Origin: Corynebacterium pseudopelargi
GTDB taxonomy: Bacteria > Actinomycetota > Actinomycetes > Mycobacteriales > Mycobacteriaceae
Assembly (NCBI RefSeq): GCF_003814005.1
Contig: NZ_CP033898.1
Span: forward strand, 620,001 to 684,000
DNA: 64,000 nt
Reading direction: 5' to 3'
The position numbers and the translations under genes were made by a program. Each line of letters opens with the position of its first letter. Position 1 is the first letter of the stretch. Below the pieces are notes generated by a model. That model had not been told where the DNA came from. It did no database searches and worked only from the letters and a program-made list of their open reading frames with translations. Shown in pieces: positions 44,438-55,040 of this stretch.

Positions 44438-44527
44438 CTGCCTTTTAAGGTTTACCCCCGGCAGTGAACTTTGACTGGGGCAGCGCGCGGCTGTGCGACG
44501 TTGCCTCCCCACACCACCCGAGCGCCC

Positions 44528-44551
44528 TGCTACCGCATTAGGTAGCAGGAA
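44528..44551 (-). terminator. hairpin after malQ
   Basis: Perfect arms CCTGCTACC / GGTAGCAGG with a 6-nt loop lie 17 bp past the malQ stop. No T-run follows on the minus strand, so it may be an RNA-stabilising or factor-dependent end. Confidence 0.5.
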
Positions 44552-44568
44552 ATGGCCAAGTTGGTTGC

Positions 44569-46788
44569 TTATCGACGAGAAGCCCTCGCTACCTGCTGGT
44601 ACAGCGGGTAGGTTTGAAGATCTTCAATGAGTACCGCCTGGCCATCGCCATCGCATAGGGGAATGCACCAGTTGGGGTACTGGTCTTTTGTTGTACCGGG
44701 CTGATTTTGAGCCCTGGTATCACCAACCATGTCCACCAAAGACACACAGCTCAGTGCGGATGGGGTGTGCGCGATAAAGCGGTAGAGCCCCTCGATGAGG
44801 GTGTGGAGGTCGCCGCGTTGCTCGCGCTCAAGGCCATGGAAGTGCTCGGGCACCCGGCCTGCCTGAGCGCTCGGAGCAGCAGCATCTTCGGCATGCTCGG
44901 CGTTTTCGGCGTTTTCGGCTCGGAAGCCGCCTTGTTCGGCTACTCGCTCTAATACTTGCGCCTGCCAGTGCAGATCTTGGGCATGCTCGGTTGCCACATC
45001 GGATTCGAGTAGGCCTAAGCGGTGACGTAGCTCAATGTGCTCGCCGCCGAGATACCCAGCCGTAGGTGGCAGGTCGTGGGTGTTAACGGAGGTGAGGGCG
45101 AGCTGGCGATAGTGCTCCTGGCGCAGCGGATTGCCCTCCCAGTCGCTTTCAAACCACACAATGGAGGTGCCCATCACGCCGCGGTCTGCTAAGTATTCCT
45201 GCACCCAAGGCTCGAAGGTGCCCAGATCTTCGCCAATAACCACAGCACCTGCGCGCTCGGCTTCGAGGGCCAAAATACCGATGAGCGCCTGGTGGTCGTA
45301 GCGCACATAGGTGCCGGTGGTGGGTGCTTGGCCGCGGGGGATCCAAAAGAGGCGGAACAGCCCAAGGATGTGGTCAATACGGATGCCACCGGAGTGCCTA
45401 AGTACTGTGCGCAACAAATCGCGCCAGGGAATATAGCCAGCTTCTGCCAGCTTTTCTGGGTGCCATGGTGGCTGGGACCAGTCTTGTCCCTGGTGGTTAT
45501 AGGCATCCGGTGGTGCACCCACCGAGGCCTGTTGGACGAGCACATCTGCCAAATTGTGGGCGTCGGCACCGCCGGGGTGAATACCCACGGCAAGATCGGC
45601 CATGATGCCGATGCGCATGCCGGCGTCGGTGGCTGCTGATTGAGCGGCGCCAAGTTGTTGCTCGCAGATCCACTGCAGCCACATATAAAACTCGGCCAGC
45701 TCATCAATGTCTGGGGCTTGGGCGTGATTGCCATCGACACCGAGTTCTTCGGCTTCGCGCTTAGCGCACCAGGTGGCAAAGTGCTGAAGCCCTTCGCCTT
45801 CGCGGGCGATAAAGTCACGGAAGTCTTGTTCGCGGGCCTGCTCGCGGCCGGCCGCGAAGATTTCTCGAAGCACCTGAAGCTTCGTGGCGTAAATATCGTC
45901 GCGGCGAATCTGTGCCGCGGTGGTGTTGAGGGTTTGGAAATCCGCGCCGATTTCTTCAATCTCCTCGCGGGTGGCCTCATCTAAGGTGAGCAGCTCGGGA
46001 ATCTGATCAATGTCGATATAGATGGGGTTGATAAAGCGCCTGGACGTAGGCAAATAGGGTGAGTCTTCTACTGGCGGGTAGGGCTCGGCTGCGTGCAGGG
46101 GATTAATCAACAGGAAGTCGAAGCCATCCTCGGCCACGGTTGCGGCAAGCCTGCCAAGGTCGCTGAAATCACCCATGCCCCAGGAGTGCTTGGAACGGAC
46201 TGAATACAGTTGCGCCATCACGCCGGCGGCCGGGCGCTCAACAAAGGCATCTGAAGTAGGAATCCGGTGCGGGGTAACGACAAGGAAGCCGCTGGAGGTG
46301 AAGTCGTCGGATTCTAAGGTCAGCGTGTGCCAACCCAGGGGCAGATCCTCGGGCAAACGGAACGAGGCCTCGCCCCACACCACGCCGTCGATCTCGCGGG
46401 GCTGGGTCCAGTTTTCTACCTGCTCTGCTTCGCATACGCTGCCATCTTCGAGCGTGACGTTCACCCGGGCGCTCGCGCCATCATGGACATGGACATGCAC
46501 CACATAGGGATAGCCATGGGTGGCTACCACGCATGGGGGCAGCGGCCGGCTAAAACGATCTGCCTCTACCCGCGCAAGTGCTGCCTCGAGGGCTTCTTGG
46601 CTGGGGTTTTCCGCCTCTACGGCAAAGACCGAATCCTGCCAGCCTTCTGGCTCGTTGCCAAAGTGCACACCGTAGGCGCGCAGGGTTTTCAGCAGCGTGT
46701 CTTCACTCACGTGCACGGTTTGGCCAGCGGTGTCTTGATAAGACCACGCAATGTTGTGGGCATCGGCCAGGGCTCGCAGCGTATCCAT
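44569..46788 (-). CDS. malQ: 4-alpha-glucanotransferase (amylomaltase)
   Basis: 739 residues from ATG 46788 (DTLRALADAH follows); ATG 46815 is an alternative. The GH77 barrel contains LLINPLHAAEPYPPVEDSPYLP, MADLAVGIHPGGADA, RIDHILGLFRLFWIPRG, VIGEDLGTF and SVNTHDLPPTAGY, with an N-terminal beta domain as in corynebacterial MalQ. It transfers glucan chains and allows growth on maltodextrins. A ~40-residue Ala/Glu-rich insertion (AENAENAEHAEDAA) near residue 630 is unusual. It is divergent from the fadD-type gene across 419 bp. Confidence 0.93.
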   Translation of the reverse strand: MDTLRALADAHNIAWSYQDTAGQTVHVSEDTLLKTLRAYGVHFGNEPEGWQDSVFAVEAENPSQEALEAALARVEADRFSRPLPPCVVATHGYPYVVHVHVHDGASARVNVTLEDGSVCEAEQVENWTQPREIDGVVWGEASFRLPEDLPLGWHTLTLESDDFTSSGFLVVTPHRIPTSDAFVERPAAGVMAQLYSVRSKHSWGMGDFSDLGRLAATVAEDGFDFLLINPLHAAEPYPPVEDSPYLPTSRRFINPIYIDIDQIPELLTLDEATREEIEEIGADFQTLNTTAAQIRRDDIYATKLQVLREIFAAGREQAREQDFRDFIAREGEGLQHFATWCAKREAEELGVDGNHAQAPDIDELAEFYMWLQWICEQQLGAAQSAATDAGMRIGIMADLAVGIHPGGADAHNLADVLVQQASVGAPPDAYNHQGQDWSQPPWHPEKLAEAGYIPWRDLLRTVLRHSGGIRIDHILGLFRLFWIPRGQAPTTGTYVRYDHQALIGILALEAERAGAVVIGEDLGTFEPWVQEYLADRGVMGTSIVWFESDWEGNPLRQEHYRQLALTSVNTHDLPPTAGYLGGEHIELRHRLGLLESDVATEHAQDLHWQAQVLERVAEQGGFRAENAENAEHAEDAAAPSAQAGRVPEHFHGLEREQRGDLHTLIEGLYRFIAHTPSALSCVSLVDMVGDTRAQNQPGTTKDQYPNWCIPLCDGDGQAVLIEDLQTYPLYQQVARASRR

Positions 46789-47207
46789 GTATGTCACAAG
46801 GCAACATTGTGCCATGTCAGCCCGGAAGTGTCGGAAGTGCAGCACACGATTGGCTGTGAAAAACGGCTACTTCTTCAATGCGTGCGTACACGGTGGTGCT
46901 TTTTGGCAGCAAAACCAAGGTACAAACCAAGCCAGAAACCAAGCCAGAAACCAAGCCACAAACCAAGACAAAACCAATGCGAAACTAAAACGCGGTACCC
47001 TCGGACAAAACGCTGCTTTTTGCCTCAAGTTTTTTCCTTGGGGCAGCCAGGAGGCCCAACAACGCTTAAAGGCGCATCGAGCTTAAAGGCGCACCAAAAA
47101 CCGATGCGCACTCATAGCCAAGGCGTGGCAACGCTGAGGGCGCATTGTTGAGTGGGTCCTGGTGGGGCAGTGATTGTTTTGAAAAGACCTTGAAGGAGTA
47201 AAGCGCC
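46789..47207. other. intergenic region with tandem AAACCAAGCCAG repeats
   Basis: No gene is seen. 46913-46978 holds about five 12-bp units of AAACCAAGCCAG type, the last two decayed. A second pair, GCTTAAAGGCGCA, occurs near 47064 and 47080. A TCAATGCGTGCG word is at 46875-46886. Promoters of malQ and the acyl-CoA synthetase gene must lie here. Confidence 0.7.
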
Positions 47208-49037
47208 GTGCAAGAAGTGAGCACGAAAGCCGAGTACACGGTAGGTGAGCATGACACCTGCCTGACTGCCCTGATGAGCACCGCCAAGGCGCGGCCGTAT
47301 GGGGTGATGTTTACTCGGCCGAAGAATTACGAGTGGGTCAATGTCACGGCTGCGGAATTTATCAATGAGGTCTTTGAGGTAGCGAAGGGCTTTATTAATG
47401 CAGGTGTGGAGCAAGGTGATCGCATCGCGTTGCTTTCTTCTACCCGCTATGAGTGGGCCTTGTTGGATTTTGCCATTTGGGCTGCCGGTGCGGTGAGCGT
47501 GCCGATTTATGATTCTTCTTCGCTCAAGCAGATCGAGTGGATCATTGAAGATTCAGGTGCGGTGTTCGCCATCACGGAAACGCGCGATCACACTGAGCTG
47601 ATGAGCCACCTGGTGCTGCAAGAAGACGGCGAGCCGGCCTTGAAGGGGTCCGAGTCGAAGCTGCGTCGCATCCTCGAGATCAACGCCTCGGCCATTGAAA
47701 CCTTGAAGTTTGAGGGTCGCACGGTCGATTCTTCCGAGGTTGATGCCCGCATCGCTAATACCCACTCCAAGGATCTTGCATCTTTGGTGTACACCTCAGG
47801 CACTACTGGCAGGCCTAAGGGCTGCAAGCTCACGCACTTCAACTGGCTTTCCGAGGCCCAGGCGCTGCTGACCAACTCCATTGGCCATATCGCAGTGCCC
47901 GGTACTCGCGTGCTCACTTTCTTGCCCATGGCGCACGTGCTGGCGCGCGCGGTCGCGCTTGCGGTGGCCATCGGTGGCGCCACCCAATCGCACTGGTCTG
48001 ATTTTTCCACCATTGCCATGGAGTTCCAGCGTGCTCGGCCGAACATGATTTTGGGTGTGCCGCGCGTTTTTGAAAAGGTGCGCAACTCTGCGGCGGCGAA
48101 TGCCCAGTCCGGCGGCCCGCTCAAGGCTGCGATGTTTAAGCAGGCAGAGCAGGTGGCGCAGGAGTATTCTCGCGCGCTCGATACTGCTGAGGGGCCGTCT
48201 CGTGCTTTGCAGCTCAAGCACAAGACCTTTGACAAGCTGGTGTATTCGAAGATCCGCGCGGCTATGGGCTCGGCGGTGAAGTATTGCATCTCTGGTGGTT
48301 CTGCCATCGGCCCTGATCTTTTGCACTTTTATCGGGGCATCGGTGTGCCGGTGTATGAGGGCTATGGGCTTACAGAAACTTGTGCTGCTGCCACGGTGTC
48401 CTATGACAATCAGAAGATCGGCACCGTCGGTTTGCCGGTGGGTGGTACCAGCATCAAGATCAATGAAAACGGCGAGATCTTGGTCAAGGGCAATATCTTG
48501 TTCGATGGCTACTGGAAAAACGATGAGGCCACCCAGGAGTCGATGGAAGGCGAGTGGTTTAATACCGGCGACCTGGGCGAGTTGCTCGATTCTGGCCATT
48601 TGATGATCACGGGCCGAAAGAAAGAGCTCATCGTTACCGCAGGCGGCAAGAATGTTTCGCCAGGGCCTTTGGAAGACGCCATCCGCGCGCACCCGCTGAT
48701 CAGCCAGGCCATGGTGGTAGGCGACGGCAAGCCCTTTATTGGTTTGTTGGTCACCTTGGATGAGGAGGCTTTGCAGCGCTGGAAGCTTAACCGCAACATT
48801 CCTGCCTCCAAGACGGTGCGCGATTTAAGCGATGATCCCTTCTTAAGGGCAGAGGTCCAAGACGCCGTGAACTCGGCTAATGCCATGGTCTCTCATGCGG
48901 AGTCCATTAAGAAGTTCATCATCCTCGATCGCGATCTCACCGAGGAAGATGACGAGCTGACCCCAACGATGAAGGTGAAGCGCAACGTCGTCACTCGACG
49001 CTATTCGGATGCGATCGACCGCTTGTATCGTCGATAA
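47208..49037 (+). CDS. long-chain acyl-CoA synthetase, FadD15-like
   Basis: 609 residues from GTG 47208 with GAAGGAG upstream. Adenylate-forming enzyme motifs: SLVYTSGTTGRPKGCKLTH (ATP loop), YEGYGLTETCAAATVSY, GEWFNTGDLGEL and the hinge ITGRKKELIVTAGGKNVSPGPLED. It activates fatty acids to acyl-CoA via acyl-AMP. It is a soluble protein, first of a run that continues with a hypothetical gene and hemW. Confidence 0.93.
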   Translation: MQEVSTKAEYTVGEHDTCLTALMSTAKARPYGVMFTRPKNYEWVNVTAAEFINEVFEVAKGFINAGVEQGDRIALLSSTRYEWALLDFAIWAAGAVSVPIYDSSSLKQIEWIIEDSGAVFAITETRDHTELMSHLVLQEDGEPALKGSESKLRRILEINASAIETLKFEGRTVDSSEVDARIANTHSKDLASLVYTSGTTGRPKGCKLTHFNWLSEAQALLTNSIGHIAVPGTRVLTFLPMAHVLARAVALAVAIGGATQSHWSDFSTIAMEFQRARPNMILGVPRVFEKVRNSAAANAQSGGPLKAAMFKQAEQVAQEYSRALDTAEGPSRALQLKHKTFDKLVYSKIRAAMGSAVKYCISGGSAIGPDLLHFYRGIGVPVYEGYGLTETCAAATVSYDNQKIGTVGLPVGGTSIKINENGEILVKGNILFDGYWKNDEATQESMEGEWFNTGDLGELLDSGHLMITGRKKELIVTAGGKNVSPGPLEDAIRAHPLISQAMVVGDGKPFIGLLVTLDEEALQRWKLNRNIPASKTVRDLSDDPFLRAEVQDAVNSANAMVSHAESIKKFIILDRDLTEEDDELTPTMKVKRNVVTRRYSDAIDRLYRR

Positions 49038-49219
49038 GCTAAAAAACACTGCTCGCCTGCGCTTACCTGGAGATCTTCGGGTTTGCTCGGGCGAGTTTTG
49101 TATTGCTCGGGCGTGGCGCGCGCGGGAATGGCACAGAAAGTTTTAAGGTTGCATGCAGCGCTTCCCTCAAGGCGCGCATGAAGGTTTGATACGAGTCTCT
49201 ATTGGAAAGGCCGACGCGG

Positions 49220-49900
49220 ATGCAGGTTACGGATGCCACCTTGCGGCACCGCGAGCTCACTCAAGAGCTCTTTAACATCGGCGATGAAATGGCCACCTAT
49301 ATCGAGAATCTGATCGAGGCCATCCGCGACTGGGATATTGAGCTTGTCGACGACTGCGTGGCCGAATTCGAAGAGATCGCCCAGGACGCACGCAATGACG
49401 CAAGAAGCGTCAGCGCAGAACTCCTCGGGCTGCGCCAAGCCCTCGTATCCGGGGTGGCATCGGGCCGGATCGCAACAACAACGGCACCGGCCAAGCGCGT
49501 AGCCGAACCCAAACTCTTCCACGCAGCAGCACTGCGCATGGCCTATCCCATTCAGCAGCAGCCGGTGGTGGTTCGCGAGCTCACCTCCTCGCTCGACGCC
49601 CGCGCAGCGGCCGTGATCGACGCCCTCGAAGGCTGCGTGGAGTGGGTACTGGCAGAAACTGAACGCGGTGCCCGCGACTTGCAGGTACTCAACCTATCCA
49701 GGCTCTATGCGCACTGCCACGACATTGTGTGCGCCATCGTCCAAGCCTGGCGTGAAGCCGTAGCACTCGAGCACCCCGGCTATGCGCGCACCATGCGAGG
49801 GACGAATCCGCCGCAGTTTCTCAACGAGCGCGCTCGCATTGACGCTGTGGTAGCCAAAGTAGCTGCCAAGCGCCACGCCGCTGGAGCATCGGTTGGATAA
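49220..49900 (+). CDS. conserved helical protein of unknown function
   Basis: 226 residues from ATG 49220 with GGAAAGG about 10 nt upstream. It is all-helical, with no signal peptide or membrane segment and no motif I recognise; acidic segments such as IELVDDCVAEFEEIAQDARNDA suggest coiled coils. Its stop overlaps the TTG of hemW by 8 bp, so the two are co-expressed. A role with hemW or heat-shock genes downstream cannot be inferred. Confidence 0.75.
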   Translation: MQVTDATLRHRELTQELFNIGDEMATYIENLIEAIRDWDIELVDDCVAEFEEIAQDARNDARSVSAELLGLRQALVSGVASGRIATTTAPAKRVAEPKLFHAAALRMAYPIQQQPVVVRELTSSLDARAAAVIDALEGCVEWVLAETERGARDLQVLNLSRLYAHCHDIVCAIVQAWREAVALEHPGYARTMRGTNPPQFLNERARIDAVVAKVAAKRHAAGASVG

Positions 49901-51014
49901 ACCACCCTTCGGGCTGTATATCCACGTGCCCTTTTGTGCCACGCGTTGCGGCTACTGCGACTTCAACACCTACACCCCCGGTGAGCTTGGCAGCGCCACC
50001 TCACCTGCGCAATACCTTGACGCGCTCGAACAAGAACTTGCCTTAGCCCACACCCAGCCTGTGAGCAGCATTTTTATCGGCGGTGGTACTCCTTCCATGC
50101 TTGGCTGGGAGGGGTTGGTGCGCATCTTGGGCATGATCAGGCGTGAGGTGGGTATCCAGCCGGGGGCGGAAATCACCACCGAATCCAACCCGGAATCCAC
50201 CTCGCCGCTGTTTTTCCAGCAGCTCCGCGAGGCCGGTTTCACGCGCATTTCTTTAGGCATGCAATCTGCAAGCAGTCGTGTCTTAGAAATTCTCGGCCGC
50301 GCCCATACCCCTGGCAGGGCTTTTGAGGCGGCCACCGAGGCGAAGGCTGCGGGCTTTGAGCATGTGAATTTAGACATGATCTACGGCACCCCTTATGAGC
50401 ACGACCTGGACGTAGCCCACACACTTGATCGTGTGCTGGAAACTGGCGTGGATCATGTCAGTGCCTATTCGCTGATCGTGGAAGATGGCACGGCCATGGC
50501 TAGGAAGGTGCGCAAAGGGGAGCTGCATGCACCGGATGAAGATGTGTATGCCGATCGCTACGCCATGATCGATGCGCGCCTGCAAGAGGCAGGGTTTGAG
50601 TGGTACGAGGTATCGAACTGGGCCAAGCCGGGCGGGCAGTGCGAACACAATCTTTTGTATTGGCGCGACGGCAATTGGTGGGGCGCAGGTCCTGGTGCGC
50701 ACTCGCATATTGGCAATGAGCGCTTCTTTAACGTCAAACACCCCGCCACCTATGCCGCGCAGTTGGCCCAAGGCGCATTGCCCATTCAAGATCGTGAGCT
50801 TTTAAGTGCCGAGCAGCGCCATGAAGAACGGGTGATGCTGGGGCTTCGTATCCGCGAAGGTGTGCCGCTTGAGCTTTTTAATGCCTCCGAGCGTGAGGTG
50901 CTTGCTCGCTATGAGGCGATGGACTTGGTAGAAGTGGGGCAGCGGGTGCGTGTGAGAAAGGCTGGCAGATTGTTGGCAGATGGGATCATCGCCGATATCC
51001 TCACCGCTAGGTAG
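49893..51014 (+). CDS. hemW: heme chaperone HemW (radical SAM)
   Basis: 373 residues from TTG 49893. The radical-SAM cluster motif is [10 protein letters not shown]; further motifs are [11 protein letters not shown] and the HemN_C-like end. HemW-type proteins lack the extra N-terminal region of true HemN oxidases and insert heme into respiratory proteins. hrcA and dnaJ follow, a common order. Confidence 0.92.
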   Translation: MDKPPFGLYIHVPFCATRCGYCDFNTYTPGELGSATSPAQYLDALEQELALAHTQPVSSIFIGGGTPSMLGWEGLVRILGMIRREVGIQPGAEITTESNPESTSPLFFQQLREAGFTRISLGMQSASSRVLEILGRAHTPGRAFEAATEAKAAGFEHVNLDMIYGTPYEHDLDVAHTLDRVLETGVDHVSAYSLIVEDGTAMARKVRKGELHAPDEDVYADRYAMIDARLQEAGFEWYEVSNWAKPGGQCEHNLLYWRDGNWWGAGPGAHSHIGNERFFNVKHPATYAAQLAQGALPIQDRELLSAEQRHEERVMLGLRIREGVPLELFNASEREVLARYEAMDLVEVGQRVRVRKAGRLLADGIIADILTAR

Positions 51015-51040
51015 CCAAGAAAAGGAAAGGGGCAGCGCAG

Positions 51041-52078
51041 GTGGCAAGTAGTACGAGTCAGCGTCGCACGAAGGTGTTGCATGCCATCGTGGCCGACTAT
51101 ATTGCGCGCCAAGATCCAGTGGGCTCCAAGGCATTATTGGAACGCCACAACCTCAATGTTTCTTCTGCCACGATCCGCAATGACATGGCAGCGCTTGAGG
51201 CCGAGGGCTATATCGTGCAGCAGCATGCTAGTTCCGGTCGCATCCCCACTGAGCGGGCGTATAGGGAATTCGTCGATTCCATCCACGACGTCAAGCCCCT
51301 ATCCCAGGCAGAGCGCACCGCCATCTTGAATTTTCTTGAAGGGGGAGTAGACCTCGAAGATGTGCTGCATCGCAGCGTGCGCCTGCTTTCCCAGCTCACC
51401 CGCCAAGCCGCGGTGGTGCAGTTGCCCAATTTGGCGGTCGCGCGCGTCAAGCACTTAGAGGTGGTGGCGTTGACCCCGCTTCGCCTGTTGTTGGTGCTCA
51501 TCACTGATACCGGCCGGGTGGATCAAAGGAATGTGGAGCTCGATCGCCCCTGTAATGCCGAGCAAGTGGCCATGCTTCGCGATGTGCTGAATAAGACCTT
51601 AGAGGGGCGCACGCTTGCCGACGCCTCCGTCTCCCTTACCCAACTGGCCGATCCTGCCGATACTGCCATGCCCTTGGATCCAGAGATCCAGATGATTGCG
51701 TTGCGGTGCATTACGGTGCTCGTCGAAACGCTCGTAGAGCAGCCGAATGACAAGATCATCGTGGCTGGGGCATCACAGTTGGCCAAGGCCACGCAGCACC
51801 TTTCCCATGAATTGCTTGAGGCCTTAGAGGAACAAGTGGTGGTCTTGCGCCTATTGGCAAATGTGCAGGAATTAGGCCAGGTGCAGGTGCATATTGGCCA
51901 GGAAAATTCCGAGGCCGGCTTGCCCGGGGCTTCGGTGGTGAGCACTGGATATGGTGCCCAAGGAGCCACGTTGGGTGGTTTGGCTGTGGTTGGGCCTACC
52001 TTTATGGATTACTCGGGAACAATGTCCAAGGTGCATGCTGTTGCAAGTTACGTATCCCGCGTTTTAGGCGGCGAGTAG
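51041..52078 (+). CDS. hrcA: heat-inducible transcription repressor HrcA
   Basis: 345 residues from GTG 51041, with GGAAAGG upstream. The winged-helix region includes [25 protein letters not shown] and [18 protein letters not shown], then [16 protein letters not shown]; the GAF-like effector half follows. HrcA represses chaperone genes through CIRCE elements. No CIRCE dyad (TTAGCACTC-N9-GAGTGCTAA) is seen before hrcA or dnaJ here. Confidence 0.95.
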   Translation: MASSTSQRRTKVLHAIVADYIARQDPVGSKALLERHNLNVSSATIRNDMAALEAEGYIVQQHASSGRIPTERAYREFVDSIHDVKPLSQAERTAILNFLEGGVDLEDVLHRSVRLLSQLTRQAAVVQLPNLAVARVKHLEVVALTPLRLLLVLITDTGRVDQRNVELDRPCNAEQVAMLRDVLNKTLEGRTLADASVSLTQLADPADTAMPLDPEIQMIALRCITVLVETLVEQPNDKIIVAGASQLAKATQHLSHELLEALEEQVVVLRLLANVQELGQVQVHIGQENSEAGLPGASVVSTGYGAQGATLGGLAVVGPTFMDYSGTMSKVHAVASYVSRVLGGE

Positions 52079-52148
52079 TATTATCGTTTCGCTTCCAATT
52101 CGCTGATGTACGCGACAATTCACAAGGTGTTAGGACCGCTAGAGACTT

Positions 52149-53288
52149 ATGGCTCGAGACTATTACGGCATTTTGGGCGTCGACCGTGACGCCAGCGAGA
52201 ACGAGATTAAAAAGGCGTATCGCAAATTAGCCCGCAAATACCACCCGGATGTCAACGACACCGAGGAGGCAGCAGCGAAGTTCAGTGAGATTTCGCTGGC
52301 CCAGGAGGTGCTGCTGGATGCAGAAAAGCGTCGCATCGTGGATATGGGTGGCGACCCAATGGCCCAAGGCGGCGGTGGCGCCGGTGGTTTTGGTGGCGCC
52401 AACTTCGGCGGCGGTTTGGGCGATATTTTCGAGGCCTTCTTTGGCCAAGGTGGTGGGGCAAGTCGCCCGCCGCGTTCGCGCGTGCAGCCCGGCAACGACG
52501 CCCTTTTGCGCACCGAGCTCACCTTAGAAGAAGCATTCAATGGCGTGAAAAAGCCGGTGACCATCGATACGGCCATTTTGTGTGATCGTTGCGAGGGAAG
52601 CGGCTCTCAAACCAAGGCCAAGCCCATTACCTGCGATAACTGCGGCGGTGCCGGCGAGGTGCAGCAGGTGCAGCGTTCCTTCCTCGGCAATGTGCTCACC
52701 ACCTCCACCTGCCCCAAGTGCCGTGGTGTGGGCGAGATCGTGCCTGATCCTTGCGAAAAATGCGCCGGCGAAGGCCGTGTGAAGGCTCGTCGTGATCTCA
52801 CGGTGAATATCCCCGCAGGTATTGCCGATGGCATGCGCGTGCGCATGTCCGGCCAGGGCGAAGTTGGCCACGGCGGCGGCCCTGCAGGCGATCTCTATGT
52901 GGAAGTACACCTTGCACCCCATGCCGTATTCCAGCGCGACGGCAATGATCTGCATGTGCAGATCGATACCCCCATGGCCGATGCCGCGTTGGGCACCACC
53001 GTGCAGGTGATGGGCTTAGACGAGCAGCCCATCGATGTGGAAATTCCTGAAGGGACCCAGCCTGGCGAGCGCGTCATCATCGCCGGCAAGGGCATGCCAA
53101 AGATCAACCAGGACGGCCGCGGCGATCTCGTAGCCAGCATCGAGGTACACACCCCGGCGCAGCTTGATCAAAAAACCCGCAGCCTGCTCGAGCAGTTGCG
53201 TGAGCACAACGGTGATCATGCCGAGGTGCGCAGCCGCAGCCAGCAAGACGGCTTTTTCGGACGTTTTAGAAACCGCTTCCGCCGCTAA
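52149..53288 (+). CDS. dnaJ: chaperone DnaJ (DnaJ2)
   Basis: 379 residues. The J-domain has [20 protein letters not shown] and YHPDV with the HPD tripeptide. A Gly-rich linker, then four zinc-binding CxxCxGxG repeats ([32 protein letters not shown]) follow. It partners DnaK in protein folding. rsmE overlaps its stop by 1 nt. Confidence 0.96.
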   Translation: MARDYYGILGVDRDASENEIKKAYRKLARKYHPDVNDTEEAAAKFSEISLAQEVLLDAEKRRIVDMGGDPMAQGGGGAGGFGGANFGGGLGDIFEAFFGQGGGASRPPRSRVQPGNDALLRTELTLEEAFNGVKKPVTIDTAILCDRCEGSGSQTKAKPITCDNCGGAGEVQQVQRSFLGNVLTTSTCPKCRGVGEIVPDPCEKCAGEGRVKARRDLTVNIPAGIADGMRVRMSGQGEVGHGGGPAGDLYVEVHLAPHAVFQRDGNDLHVQIDTPMADAALGTTVQVMGLDEQPIDVEIPEGTQPGERVIIAGKGMPKINQDGRGDLVASIEVHTPAQLDQKTRSLLEQLREHNGDHAEVRSRSQQDGFFGRFRNRFRR

Positions 53289-54016
53289 TGTCCCTTCAGG
53301 TTTTTATCGCCGATTCCCTCGAGGGCGACACCCTCAGCCTGGATGGCCCCGAGGGCAAACACGCAGTGACGGTCAAGCGCACCGCCGTGGGCGAGCACAT
53401 CAAGCTTGTCGACGCCAACGGTGCCTTCGCCATCTGTGAAGTCATCGAGCTTCCTGCCAAAGATCGCCTCATCGCGCGTGTGCTTGAGCGCGGCACAGAA
53501 CCTTTGCCCAAGCCCTCGGTGACGGTTTTCCAAGCAGTGCCAAAATCAGAACGTTCTGAACTCACCGTCGATTTGCTCACCCAAGCAGGCGTGGATGTGG
53601 TGGTGCCCTGGCAAGCCTCGCGCTGCGTGGCCAAGTGGCAGGGCGCAAAGCGCGACAAGGCTGTGGCCAAGTGGGAGCAGGCCGCGCGTGCTGCCGCCAA
53701 ACAATCGCGTAGGGCCAGGCTGCCGCGCATTGAACAACCTCACAGCACCCAAGAGGTCGCCGCACGCTTAGATGCCTTTGATGCGGTGTATGTGCTGCAT
53801 GAATCGGCCACGGTTGGCATCAAGGATTGTGAGCTTGGTGCCGCAGCGTCGCTGGCGTTAATTATTGGCCCTGAAGGTGGCATTAGCCCCGAAGAACTCG
53901 AGGCGTTTTCAGCCCGTGGAGCGCTCGCATTGAAGCTGGGGCCGGAGGTGTTGCGCACGGCTACTGCGGGCATGGTGGCTCTTGCTGCAATCGGCATGAA
54001 GACTTCGCGCTGGTAA
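53288..54016 (+). CDS. rsmE: 16S rRNA (uracil1498-N3)-methyltransferase
   Basis: 242 residues. SPOUT-fold signatures: LIIGPEGGISPEELEAF and LGPEVLRTATAGMVALAAI; an N-terminal PUA-like domain precedes. It methylates U1498 in 16S rRNA. The gene is coupled to dnaJ. A CGCTCGCATTGA word lies in its C-terminal coding part (53922-53933), read as ALAL. Confidence 0.95.
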   Translation: MSLQVFIADSLEGDTLSLDGPEGKHAVTVKRTAVGEHIKLVDANGAFAICEVIELPAKDRLIARVLERGTEPLPKPSVTVFQAVPKSERSELTVDLLTQAGVDVVVPWQASRCVAKWQGAKRDKAVAKWEQAARAAAKQSRRARLPRIEQPHSTQEVAARLDAFDAVYVLHESATVGIKDCELGAAASLALIIGPEGGISPEELEAFSARGALALKLGPEVLRTATAGMVALAAIGMKTSRW

Positions 54017-54074
54017 GGTGTGGCGCGAAAGCGATCCTGCTTCTGTTCCCAAACTTCTGTGAAGGTAGATCAAT

Positions 54075-55040
54075 TTGGCAAAGCATGCCTCCACCACCCG
54101 CACTGTCGGGGTGGACGCCCAGCACCTGCAAACGATCATGGGGATTCATGATGAAAACCTCAAGGTCCTAGAAAACCAACTCGATGTCAGTATCTTTGCT
54201 CGCGGCGATGCGGTGTCTATTGCCGGCGCTGAACACGAGGTGGCTCGTGCGGTGCGGGTCTTAAAAGAACTGCAGTCGGTCGCGCGTCGCGGCCATGTGA
54301 TTACTCCAGATACCGTCAAACACACCGTGACCATGGTCAGCGTGGAGGCCCCCGAGTCGGTGGCCACCATGGTCGGTAGCGATATTTTGGCCCGCCGCGG
54401 CAAGGTGATTCGGCCAAAAACTTATGGTCAGAAGCGCTATGTGGATGCTATTGACGAAAACACCATCGTGTTTGGTTTAGGCCCTGCAGGTTCGGGTAAG
54501 ACGTATTTGGCTATGGCCAAGGCGGTGCAGGCGTTGCACGCGAAGGAAGTAAGCCGCATCATCTTGACTCGTCCTGCTGTGGAGGCGGGAGAAAAGCTGG
54601 GCTTTTTGCCGGGCACGTTGAATGAGAAGATCGATCCCTATTTGCGCCCGCTGCATGATGCGCTGCGCGATATGGTCGATCCAGAGATCATTCCTAAGTT
54701 GATGGAGTCTGGGATTGTCGAGGTCGCCCCGCTTGCCTATATGCGCGGGCGCACCTTAAACGATGCCTTTGTCATTTTGGATGAGGCTCAAAACACCACA
54801 CCTGCGCAGATGAAGATGTTTTTAACTCGTTTGGGCTTTGGTTCCAAGATGGTGGTGACAGGGGATGTGACCCAGGTGGATTTGCCGGGTGGTCAGCGTT
54901 CTGGCCTGCGGGTAGTCAAAGACATTTTGCAAGGTGTTGAAGGGATCCACTTTGCCGAGTTGGGCGCCGAAGATGTGGTGCGCCACCAGCTCGTCGGCCG
55001 CATCGTGGAGGCCTATGAGGAATTCGAGGAGCAGCAGTGA
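54075..55040 (+). CDS. PhoH-like ATPase
   Basis: 321 residues from TTG 54075, with GAAGGT upstream. A KH-like N-terminal part precedes the ATPase: [20 protein letters not shown] (Walker A), [18 protein letters not shown] and [21 protein letters not shown] (Walker B). It is thought to act in RNA metabolism, often beside ybeY. ybeY overlaps its stop by 4 bp (GTGA). Confidence 0.95.
   Translation: MAKHASTTRTVGVDAQHLQTIMGIHDENLKVLENQLDVSIFARGDAVSIAGAEHEVARAVRVLKELQSVARRGHVITPDTVKHTVTMVSVEAPESVATMVGSDILARRGKVIRPKTYGQKRYVDAIDENTIVFGLGPAGSGKTYLAMAKAVQALHAKEVSRIILTRPAVEAGEKLGFLPGTLNEKIDPYLRPLHDALRDMVDPEIIPKLMESGIVEVAPLAYMRGRTLNDAFVILDEAQNTTPAQMKMFLTRLGFGSKMVVTGDVTQVDLPGGQRSGLRVVKDILQGVEGIHFAELGAEDVVRHQLVGRIVEAYEEFEEQQ

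Noticed and set aside
51015-52148. CIRCE element at hrcA-dnaJ
   Set aside because: No TTAGCACTC-N9-GAGTGCTAA dyad found in either gap.
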